Positions 7,226 through 13,764 of a stretch of DNA of 14,260 nucleotides are shown piece by piece. Numbering within the stretch: position 1 is the stretch's first letter; each line of letters opens with the position of its first letter. The DNA lies in the NCBI GenBank assembly GCA_003133815.1, contig PKZR01000146.1, forward strand, positions 1 through 14,260, in the 5' to 3' direction. The position numbers were made by a program, and so were the translations under genes. This DNA comes from Limisphaerales bacterium. Lineage in GTDB: Bacteria > Verrucomicrobiota > Verrucomicrobiia > Limisphaerales > UBA11358. Under the pieces are notes generated by a model. It saw only the letters and a program-made list of their open reading frames with translations, was not told the origin of the DNA and made no database searches.

Positions 7226-7746
7226 TCAGAGCATCCAAGAAGCTTCGTTATCTGCTCTTGGCCTTTGGCGGTCGGTTTCCAACGGTCTGTTTCCCAGCCC
7301 CAAAGAGTTTTGACGCTGACACCCAAATCCAAGGCAAATTGCTTCCGCGATTTCCGTAATTTTAGCCTGTGCTGCTTTATCTTTTGACCCCTAGAAATAG
7401 GGGCTTCAGGTGAAAAAAAGGCAACACATGATGTTTCGTTGCCTTTTGGGGTTTTGAGGCCCGTTTCGGTGAACGGATCGTATCCCAGATACGCGATTAA
7501 AGGGGGCTGGAAAGACCAAGATGGGTATATCCGGTCGCATTCCCACAGGCTCAAGGTTCGTGCGCTAACCCCTAATTTTACAGCGGCTTCCCGCTGTCGG
7601 ATGCCCGCCAAGAACCGTTTTTTCTTGAGGTGTTCGCCCAAGGTCGTAGGCTCCTTGGCGATTGGAAAACTCCGTGTCCAAACTGGTGCAACATCCTTGC
7701 GAGCGACGGTTACTCTGCGCTCATAAAAAGGCAACATCGCGCACAC
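7201..7746 (-). CDS. protein with two XRE-type HTH domains
   Basis: 181 residues. The first HTH (about 34-90) reads PTTLGEHLKKKR, then REAAVKLGVSARTLSLWE, and ends with LIAYLGYDPF. The second (about 120-170) reads ISRGQKIKQHRLKLRKSRKQ, then LDLGVSVKTLWGWE and ITKLLG. Both match XRE/HTH_3 DNA-binding domains, so it probably binds DNA, perhaps as a regulator; no partner or ligand domain is present. The start is either GTG at 7746 or ATG at 7737. It is flanked by two truncated genes (pseudopilin tail and comM tail), so it sits at a rearrangement point. The linker between the domains contains two hairpin-forming sequences, suggesting that two single-HTH units were fused. Similar orphan proteins are common in Verrucomicrobia and I know no defined function for them. 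Confidence 0.6.
   Translation of the reverse strand: MCAMLPFYERRVTVARKDVAPVWTRSFPIAKEPTTLGEHLKKKRFLAGIRQREAAVKLGVSARTLSLWECDRIYPSWSFQPPLIAYLGYDPFTETGLKTPKGNETSCVAFFSPEAPISRGQKIKQHRLKLRKSRKQFALDLGVSVKTLWGWETDRWKPTAKGQEQITKLLGCSDYCEGVPS
7388..7403. repeat. inverted repeat with GAAA loop in the HTH linker
   Basis: CCCCTA (7388-7393) and TAGGGG (7398-7403) pair perfectly around GAAA, a GNRA-type tetraloop on the plus strand. It lies inside the coding linker between the two HTH domains. Confidence 0.45.
7416..7447. repeat. 10-bp inverted repeat in the HTH linker
   Basis: AAAAGGCAAC (7416-7425) and GTTGCCTTTT (7438-7447) are perfect complements with a 12-base loop. The left arm is part of AAAAAGGCAACA (7415-7426), which recurs as a direct copy at 7725-7736 near the 5' end of the same gene. 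The shape resembles an intrinsic terminator but lies inside an open reading frame. Confidence 0.45.
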
Positions 7747-7766
7747 CAGACGGGAAAATGGTGGGC

Positions 7767-8216
7767 GAGTCGAAGAGTTCGCCGCGCGAAATTCAGAATT
7801 ATCTTGGCCGAATTTCCGGGCCGCTGCTCGACCGCATAGATTTGCACGTCGAAGTGCCGCAGGTGAAATTCCGCGAAATTTCCGGCGACCGCACCGGCGA
7901 AGCGTCAGCAGAAATCCGCAAGCGCGTCATTGCCGCACGCCAGCACCAGCAAAAACGTTTCGCGCATAAACCCAAAATCACCTGCAACGCGCGCATCGGG
8001 CCGAAGGAGTTAAAGGAATTCTGCGCGCTGGACGACACGACGAAGGAATTGCTGAAAATGGCGATGACAGAATTGAATTTCAGCGCGCGCGCCTACGATC
8101 GCATTTTGAAAGTGGCGCGGACGATTGCGGATTTGGCTGGCTCAGAAAACATTTTGAGCGAACACATTTCCGAGGCGATTCAATACCGCTCGCTCGACCG
8201 GCAATTGTGGACGTGA
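7767..8216 (+). pseudogene. comM: comM/yifB Mg-chelatase-like ATPase, C-terminal third only
   Basis: About 149 residues matching the end of ComM/YifB: SPREIQNYLGRISGPLLDRI, DLHVEVPQVKFRE, NARIGPKELKEFC, LNFSARAYDRILKVARTIAD and ISEAIQYRSLDRQLW. The family is about 500 residues long; the Lon-like N-terminal part and the Walker A and B motifs of the AAA+ core are missing. Only the last AAA+ strand region and the Mg_chelatase_C domain remain. The usual CKCSPRE reads SKSSPRE here, and similarity ends at about 7767, where the HTH gene on the other strand begins. ComM is a helicase aiding branch migration in natural transformation. This copy cannot be active. An ATG at 7662 opens the frame, but residues before 7767 are not ComM-like. 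Confidence 0.85.
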
Positions 8217-8283
8217 GACCGCACAGTGTTTTCACATATTCTTAAGCCGAAAGCCGAGAGTCGAAAAAAGATTCAAAAATTAT

Positions 8284-8311
8284 TTGACAAGAATGCAATC
8301 TCATTGATAAT
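8284..8311 (+). promoter_or_regulatory. sigma-70-type promoter of the yezD-sbp-cysK unit
   Basis: TTGACA at 8284-8289, a 16-bp spacer, then GATAAT at 8306-8311. The -35 box is consensus and the -10 differs at one position. It is followed at once by an operator-like dyad. The leader to the ATG at 8416 would be about 100 nt. Confidence 0.6.
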
Positions 8312-8312
8312 A

Positions 8313-8329
8313 ACGACTAGATAAGTCGT
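8313..8329. promoter_or_regulatory. Rrf2/IscR-like operator dyad at the transcription start
   Basis: ACGACT-AGATA-AGTCGT is a perfect 6-bp inverted repeat. The GACT-N5-AGTC spacing is that of IscR type 1 and related Rrf2-family sites. It overlaps the predicted start of transcription, so binding would repress. The half-site TACGACTT occurs on the minus strand at 8323-8330 and again on the plus strand at 8389-8396. Rrf2-family CymR controls cysteine genes in Firmicutes, which makes such a regulator reasonable here, by inference. Confidence 0.5.
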
Positions 8330-8380
8330 ATTTAGTGCTATGCATGGTTTATTACAGCGAAAATAAATTGATTCGCCTGT

Positions 8381-8398
8381 ATTGATAATACGACTTAA
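8381..8398 (+). promoter_or_regulatory. second operator-like copy in the yezD leader
   Basis: ATTGATAATACGACTTA repeats the region ATTGATAATAACGACT at 8303-8318 with one base deleted, 78 bp downstream and 18 bp before the yezD-like ATG. It includes the half-site TACGACTT. GTATT and AATAC (8379-8391) also form a small dyad. It has no correctly spaced -35 box, so it reads as an auxiliary operator rather than a second promoter. Confidence 0.4.
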
Positions 8399-8415
8399 AC
8401 AGTGGTTTTAATCGA

Positions 8416-8592
8416 ATGAGTGAATTAAAGACAAAAGGCAGTGACGAATTGAAGTGGTTGGAATTGGTTATCCAACACGTCGGCTCGTTGCGTTATGGCG
8501 TGGTGGAAATCGTCGTGCATGATTCGCGCGTGATTCAGATTGAAAAGACCGAACGTGTGCGTCTGGAAAAAAGCGCCGACAAAGAAATCTAA
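8416..8592 (+). CDS. YezD-like (DUF2292) small protein
   Basis: A 58-residue protein: MSELKTKGSDELKWLELVIQ, then HVGSLRYGVVEIVVHDSRVI and a charged tail QIEKTERVRLEKSADKEI. The core RYGxVEIVVHDSRVxQIEKTE is the DUF2292/YezD signature. These small soluble proteins are repeatedly found beside sulfate uptake and cysteine synthesis genes in many phyla; their molecular role is not established. Here the gene is first in a likely operon, 75 bp ahead of the sulfate-binding-protein start and directly downstream of a promoter and an Rrf2-like operator. That context fits a part in sulfur assimilation. No clear Shine-Dalgarno sequence precedes the ATG. Confidence 0.85.
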   Translation: MSELKTKGSDELKWLELVIQHVGSLRYGVVEIVVHDSRVIQIEKTERVRLEKSADKEI

Positions 8593-8617
8593 AATCTAAT
8601 TTCAAAATTTACAGGCT

Positions 8618-8640
8618 GCTGACCGGTCAACCGGAAGTTC
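8618..8640 (+). repeat. 23-bp palindromic repeat, copy 1
   Basis: GCTGACCGGT, then CA, then ACCGGAAGTTC, with CCGGT and ACCGG as a perfect 5-bp stem. The copy at 11571-11593 is identical at 21 of 23 positions. It lies 25 nt after the yezD-like stop and 27 nt before the sulfate-binding-protein ATG. Confidence 0.6.
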
Positions 8641-8667
8641 CCATGAAAATAAAAAAACAAATCATCC

Positions 8668-9687
8668 ATGCGGAACTGGATTCAAAAATTGGCGTGCGCG
8701 TCGCTCACAGCGGGTTTGCTGTCGGCAACGAACGCATCTCTTGCGGCTGACGTAAAAATTCTCAACGTCTCCTACGATGTCACGCGGGAATTTTACCAGG
8801 ACTACAACGCGGCGTTCGCGGCTTATTGGAAGGAAAAAACTGGCGACACGGTGACGGTCAGCCAATCCCACGGCGGTTCAAGCAAGCAGGCGCAATCGGT
8901 CGTCAACGGACTTGAAGCGGACGTAGTGACGATGAACCAACCGCCGGACATTGATATTTTGCATTCGGTGGGGAATTTGATTCCGGTGAATTGGGCTTCG
9001 CGTTTGCCGAACAAAAGCGTGCCTTACACTTCGACGATTGTTTTTGTCGTCCGCCAGGGCAATCCGAAGAACATCAGAAATTGGGACGATCTGGTTCAAT
9101 CAAATGTTTCAGTTGTCATTCCGAATCCGAAAACTTCCGGCAACGGACGTTACAGCTATCTGGCGGCGTGGGGATATGCGCTGAAGAAATCCGGCGGTGA
9201 CGAGAAGCAGGCGCGCGACTTCGTGGCAAAACTTTTCGCGAATGTGCCTGTGCTCGACACCGGCGGACGCGGCGCGACTACGACGTTTGCGGATCGTGGC
9301 ATCGGCGATGTGCTGCTGACGTTTGAAAACGAGGCGGCGCTGGTGCAGAAACAATTTCCTGATGATGGGCTGTTGGTGGTTCTTCCGCCTGTAAGTATTC
9401 TTGCTGAAAATCCCGTGGCTTGGGTGGATCACAACGTGCAGCGGCATCACACCGAGGCTGTTTCGCGCGCTTATCTGGAATATCTTTACAGCGACGCCGG
9501 GCAGGAACTGGCGGCGCAACATTTTTTTCGTCCAAAAAATCAAACCATTCTTGCGAGGTATTCCACACGTTTCAAACCGCTCGATTTGTTCACGGTGGAT
9601 GAAATCGCTGGCGGTTGGCAAAAGGCGCAGCAGGTGCATTTTGCCGACGGCGGAATTTTTGACCAAATCTATCAACCAAACCAATAA
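8668..9687 (+). CDS. sbp: periplasmic sulfate-binding protein
   Basis: 339 residues with a Sec signal peptide (MRNWIQKLACASLTAGLLSA, cleavage after ASLA at about 26). The mature part has the sulfate/thiosulfate-binding family hallmarks: KILNVSYDVTREFYQDYNAA at the N-terminus, SHGGSSKQA, ADVVTMNQPPDID, the PNPKTSGNGRY signature, DTGGRGATTTFA, GIGDVLLTFENEA and VAWVDHNV. Length fits the Sbp/CysP family. It captures sulfate in the periplasm for a CysTWA-type ABC importer, but no permease or ATPase gene is present; cysK follows after 11 bp instead. No Shine-Dalgarno sequence precedes ATG 8668. A GGAAG and an out-of-frame ATG occur at 8632-8645, so the true start may involve a small indel in the run of seven A residues after 8650. 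Confidence 0.93.
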   Translation: MRNWIQKLACASLTAGLLSATNASLAADVKILNVSYDVTREFYQDYNAAFAAYWKEKTGDTVTVSQSHGGSSKQAQSVVNGLEADVVTMNQPPDIDILHSVGNLIPVNWASRLPNKSVPYTSTIVFVVRQGNPKNIRNWDDLVQSNVSVVIPNPKTSGNGRYSYLAAWGYALKKSGGDEKQARDFVAKLFANVPVLDTGGRGATTTFADRGIGDVLLTFENEAALVQKQFPDDGLLVVLPPVSILAENPVAWVDHNVQRHHTEAVSRAYLEYLYSDAGQELAAQHFFRPKNQTILARYSTRFKPLDLFTVDEIAGGWQKAQQVHFADGGIFDQIYQPNQ

Positions 9688-9698
9688 AGAAAAAAGTT

Positions 9699-10673
<975 letters not shown>

Positions 10674-10720
10674 TTTTTCCATATTTTCACCCGAATTAAA
10701 GCGAGACCAAATTTCTCCTG

Positions 10721-11497
10721 ATGAACATTTTTAGAAAAATATCGTTTTGCCTGGTAATCATATTTTCGTGGCGCATAGACGTCTTTGCAAATAGTGGGGC
10801 GTCTTCGGAAAATCCTTACGCGCAGATTGTGACGCGTAATGTGTTTGCCCTCGACACGTCCGTATCGTCCGCGCCATCAACCCTGAGTAAACCGCTGCCA
10901 ACAATCACGCCAAACGGCATCATGTCCGTCTTCGGCAGTGTGCAGACGTTGTTCAAAGTCACCGACAATCAGTTCGGCCAGCCAGTCAGTGAAAAATCTT
11001 ACATACTTGGCGAAGGCCAGCGCGAAGATGACATTAAGGTTGTTCGGATTGATGAAAAAAACGCCGTCGTAACTTTTAACAACCACGGCACGATTCAGGA
11101 ATTGCCACTGGTCACTGCAACGACTTCGGGAAATGTGGGCCAAATTGCGTCTTCCAATCCCGACAGTTTGCATGGAAATCGTTTTGCTGGTGGCAGAGCG
11201 CTGGCATCGGCAAACCAAATACCAAGCAACAACGGCAATATCACTGACTCGTCGGGATTTCATTCAGGTTATCCGGTTGGCACATATAAAAATCCCTCGG
11301 GTCAGGGATTGATCGTTCCAAATGTTTCTTTTGCCGGCACTTCGGACAGTGACAACGCGTCGCTTCAAGCTCCGGCTGTTTCTAATGACGTTAGTTCCGA
11401 CAACAATAGTTTTTCAAGACAGGGAGCGGATGGTTTAGCCGCTGAACAGTTGGCGGATATACGGATGGTTTTATTTGCCCGACAGCATATGCAGTAA
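10721..11497 (+). CDS. exported protein with PilP/GspC-like stretch
   Basis: 258 residues with a signal peptide (MNIFRKISFCLVIIFSWRID, cleavage near VFA). The first mature part (about 30-130) contains ENPYAQIVTRNVFAL, then FGQPVSEKSYILGEGQREDD and IKVVRIDEKNAVVTFNNHGT. That order resembles the HR region of GspC/PilP proteins, the periplasmic linkers of type II secretion and type IV pilus machines. The remaining half is low-complexity Ser/Asn/Gly-rich sequence with no recognisable domain. The role is inferred and weak: a periplasmic protein related to secretion or pilus assembly. It starts 47 bp after cysK and ahead of a PEP-CTERM gene. No clear Shine-Dalgarno sequence is present. Confidence 0.55.
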   Translation: MNIFRKISFCLVIIFSWRIDVFANSGASSENPYAQIVTRNVFALDTSVSSAPSTLSKPLPTITPNGIMSVFGSVQTLFKVTDNQFGQPVSEKSYILGEGQREDDIKVVRIDEKNAVVTFNNHGTIQELPLVTATTSGNVGQIASSNPDSLHGNRFAGGRALASANQIPSNNGNITDSSGFHSGYPVGTYKNPSGQGLIVPNVSFAGTSDSDNASLQAPAVSNDVSSDNNSFSRQGADGLAAEQLADIRMVLFARQHMQ

Positions 11498-11570
11498 TCG
11501 GGCCGATGTAGCGGATGATTTGCCCACCTCGCAAAGAGGAGGCTCAAGTTTAACCTTTGAATGATGTGGA

Positions 11571-11593
11571 GCTGACCGGTTCACCGGAAGTTC
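11571..11593 (+). repeat. 23-bp palindromic repeat, copy 2
   Basis: GCTGACCGGT, then TC, then ACCGGAAGTTC, differing from the copy at 8618-8640 only in the two-base loop. It lies 73 nt after the preceding stop and 66 nt before the PEP-CTERM ATG, in an intergenic stretch of 162 bp that shows nothing else recognisable. Confidence 0.6.
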
Positions 11594-11659
11594 TTCAGAT
11601 AAAAGTCTGTGACTGTGACCTGATGGTTGCAAACAGGCGAAACTGAAAACGACCGGATT

Positions 11660-12505
11660 ATGAACATAAAAAAATTGATCAACCTGGGAGCAATCGCCTT
11701 GTCTCTGTCCTGCCTGCCTGCCTATGCCCAGACATTGTATAACACTTACGCCGATGGTGACCTGATTTTGGATTTCAGCAAGTCGGGCGCTACATATGAC
11801 GTGGAGGTTGACATTGGTAATCTTGCCAGCCTGACCAATGCGGCGAAGACAGCGGGTGGGACATTGCAAATCACCGCTTATAACGCAACCAATCAACTTG
11901 TCGGAATTTTTGGCAACGTCAACAACCTGTCGTTTTCAGTTTTCGGGATTCAAAACAACGCGTCTGGATCTGTCGCGGCGAACACCTCTTGGCTTTCAGA
12001 TCAACAAGCTGGCAGCAGTCCGAACTCGGCTCCGAATGACTTGACAGGTTCTGTTCAAAACTCGCTCAAGACAACGGAGAATGGAATTCTCGGTTTGGAT
12101 GGCTTTGGAGGTTATAACTCCCTCGGCCTTCTGCCGTGGAGCATAGCCAATTCAGCCGGGCCGACCGTTGCAATCATTCCGAGCGGCAACGTCAATGGCT
12201 ACACCCATTTGGCTGGCAGTTTTAACGGTGCGCCCAGTGGTTTCCCTACAATCACGACGTCTTCCACTTTTTCATCGGGTGGGAGCGTTACTGCGGATCT
12301 GTTCGAGTTCGATCCGGGGCAGGGACCTACTCATCAGGCAATCTTTGATGGTGACTTCACCTTCAATAGCGATGGCACGCTGGATTTCACCTCTATTACG
12401 CCAGCGCCGGAACCAAGCGTGTATGGATTGTTGGGAACCGGCTTGCTGTTGGTCGCGCTTCGCCATCGTTATTTTGGAACCAAATCTGACAACATAAAAA
12501 TTTAA
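11660..12505 (+). CDS. PEP-CTERM sorting-domain protein
   Basis: 281 residues. Signal peptide MNIKKLINLGAIALSLSCLP, cleavage after AYA. The mature N-terminus has TLYNTYADGDLILDF, an opening frequent in verrucomicrobial PEP-CTERM proteins. The middle is Gly/Ser/Asn-rich and beta-type. The C-terminus has the full sorting signal: PEPSVYGLLGTG starting at about residue 250, a hydrophobic helix ending LLLVAL, then basic RHRYF. Exosortase recognises this signal, and the protein is probably exported to the cell surface or extracellular matrix; no exosortase gene is in the window. The ATG at 11660 is chosen because it places the signal peptide at the N-terminus; a TTG at 11627 would add 11 unlikely residues. 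Specific function is unknown. Confidence 0.85.
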   Translation: MNIKKLINLGAIALSLSCLPAYAQTLYNTYADGDLILDFSKSGATYDVEVDIGNLASLTNAAKTAGGTLQITAYNATNQLVGIFGNVNNLSFSVFGIQNNASGSVAANTSWLSDQQAGSSPNSAPNDLTGSVQNSLKTTENGILGLDGFGGYNSLGLLPWSIANSAGPTVAIIPSGNVNGYTHLAGSFNGAPSGFPTITTSSTFSSGGSVTADLFEFDPGQGPTHQAIFDGDFTFNSDGTLDFTSITPAPEPSVYGLLGTGLLLVALRHRYFGTKSDNIKI

Positions 12506-12575
12506 CCGCTTAAATTGAAAATAAATAAAACAAACCTTGAAACATTCTTAACAAAAAAATAAACAAAAAAACAAT

Positions 12576-13634
12576 ATGAAAAACTATCTCAAAAAAATAA
12601 TTCTCGCCGGCATTTCCGGCGCACTGTTGGTGCCCTCGCTTCATGCGGTTTCTGTCAGCATCGTCACCGTTGGCGGCAATGCCAGCATCAAGCTCGTGCA
12701 AGACCGTTTGACGAATAGCTCGGGCGGCCTCCTTCCTGGCGGCACCATCGTCAATAACGCCACCAACACCTTGATTTTCCGGGCCACCGGAACTTGGGGA
12801 ACCACCAACGTCACATGGGATTTTAACTTCACCGGCGGTGCGGCGGCCATTCTGGACATCGCGAACCAGAATCACGTCACATTGACGGATAACTCCACGG
12901 CCATTCCGGTCAGTGCGATCAGCATCACCGCCCCGGAAACAGTGGGCATCAATTCCACTGCCCTGGGAATCCAGCAAGACTACACCTTGGTTGCGCCGCT
13001 GGTTTTTGTGAAGAATAACGGCGCGGATCTTGTCGGCGTATCAAACATCACGCAACGGCTGGCCAATTATCTGGAGTCATCCGGTGGCACGCTGCCTGCA
13101 ACCTACTTCGGCGGCGCCACTGCCAACCCGGTTTATTTCGTGGGCCGCAACACGGCTGCCGCCGTCCGGCAGGTGCTTGATGCCAACATCTTCTTCACCG
13201 GTTCAGCGATAAATTATCACACCAACTCAGCCGGCAATCCCGTTGCGTGGGCCGGCGCCGGCAGCGGCACTGAGGTGGCGAACAATGTGACTATCATACC
13301 GGGATCCATCGGCACATTGGCGGTTCAGGATGCAGGCTCGCTGACTAAATTGAGTTACGAAGGCGTGCCATTCTCCACCGCCAACGTCATCAACGGCACC
13401 TATCCGCTCTGGGGTTATGAACGGTATATTTATTTCCCGTCCCCGGACAGCCGCGCTCCCTCGGCCAACCAGCTCACGCTCATTAAAGCCTTGGAAAATG
13501 CCGTGTCGGATCCGACTTACGACCACAATAATTCATTGTTCGTGAACAAATTCGTGTCGTATTCCGACGTGAATGCATCCGTTCAACGCAGCGCAACTTT
13601 GGACGGCGGCTTGATCTTCTCTCAAATATATTGA
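12576..13634 (+). CDS. exported PstS-like substrate-binding-fold protein
   Basis: 352 residues with a signal peptide (MKNYLKKIILAGISGALLVP, cleavage after LHA). The mature protein follows the order of PstS-type periplasmic binding proteins: VTVGGNASIKLVQDRL at the start, PLVFVKNNGADLVGVSNITQ in the middle, a GRNTAAAVRQV segment where PstS has its GR-SGTR anion loop, then GSIGTLAVQD, LSYEGVPFSTANVINGTYPL and WGYERYIYF. Ligand-binding Ser/Thr/Arg residues are only partly conserved, so phosphate binding is not assured. No Pst permease is present; the next gene is a TpsB-type transporter. The leader (12506-12575) is A-rich and has no Shine-Dalgarno sequence. A secreted or surface-associated anion-binding role is inference. 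Confidence 0.7.
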   Translation: MKNYLKKIILAGISGALLVPSLHAVSVSIVTVGGNASIKLVQDRLTNSSGGLLPGGTIVNNATNTLIFRATGTWGTTNVTWDFNFTGGAAAILDIANQNHVTLTDNSTAIPVSAISITAPETVGINSTALGIQQDYTLVAPLVFVKNNGADLVGVSNITQRLANYLESSGGTLPATYFGGATANPVYFVGRNTAAAVRQVLDANIFFTGSAINYHTNSAGNPVAWAGAGSGTEVANNVTIIPGSIGTLAVQDAGSLTKLSYEGVPFSTANVINGTYPLWGYERYIYFPSPDSRAPSANQLTLIKALENAVSDPTYDHNNSLFVNKFVSYSDVNASVQRSATLDGGLIFSQIY

Positions 13635-13644
13635 GAGACGTTCG

Positions 13645-13660
13645 GCTTAAATTTTTAAGC
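13645..13660. repeat. AT-rich inverted repeat after the PstS-like gene
   Basis: GCTTAAA (13645-13651) and TTTAAGC (13654-13660) pair perfectly with a TT between them, 11 bp after the stop codon. The small loop disfavours it as an RNA hairpin; it could be a protein-binding dyad or simply chance. Confidence 0.3.
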
Positions 13661-13673
13661 TGAAAACCGCAAA

Positions 13674-13702
13674 GACCGGCGCGGATTTTTTCCGCGCCGG
13701 TC
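13674..13702. terminator. strong 12-bp hairpin, probable terminator or attenuator
   Basis: GACCGGCGCGGA (13674-13685) and TCCGCGCCGGTC (13691-13702) are perfect complements around TTTTT. It sits 39 bp after the PstS-like gene and 62 bp before the TpsB start. No U-tract follows on the plus strand. On the minus strand it is followed by TTTGCGGTTTT. It could lower expression of the downstream transporter or protect the upstream mRNA end. Confidence 0.55.
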
Positions 13703-13764
13703 AATTGATTGAATAACGAGCGTGATACAGACCGAAAATCAGCCTTGAGAAAAACGTTTTTAAT

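Noticed and set aside
7226..7766. Simple insertion of a mobile element into a single gene
   Set aside because: The flanking remnants belong to two different genes (pseudopilin and comM), so a single clean insertion with a target duplication does not explain the locus.
8367..8390. Second promoter TTGATT...GATAAT before the yezD-like gene
   Set aside because: The spacing between the two boxes is only about 10 bp, too short for sigma-70; the GATAAT is better explained as part of the repeated operator sequence.
9109..9684. 191-codon minus-strand frame opposite the sulfate-binding-protein gene
   Set aside because: Shadow of a clearly assigned gene with no domain.
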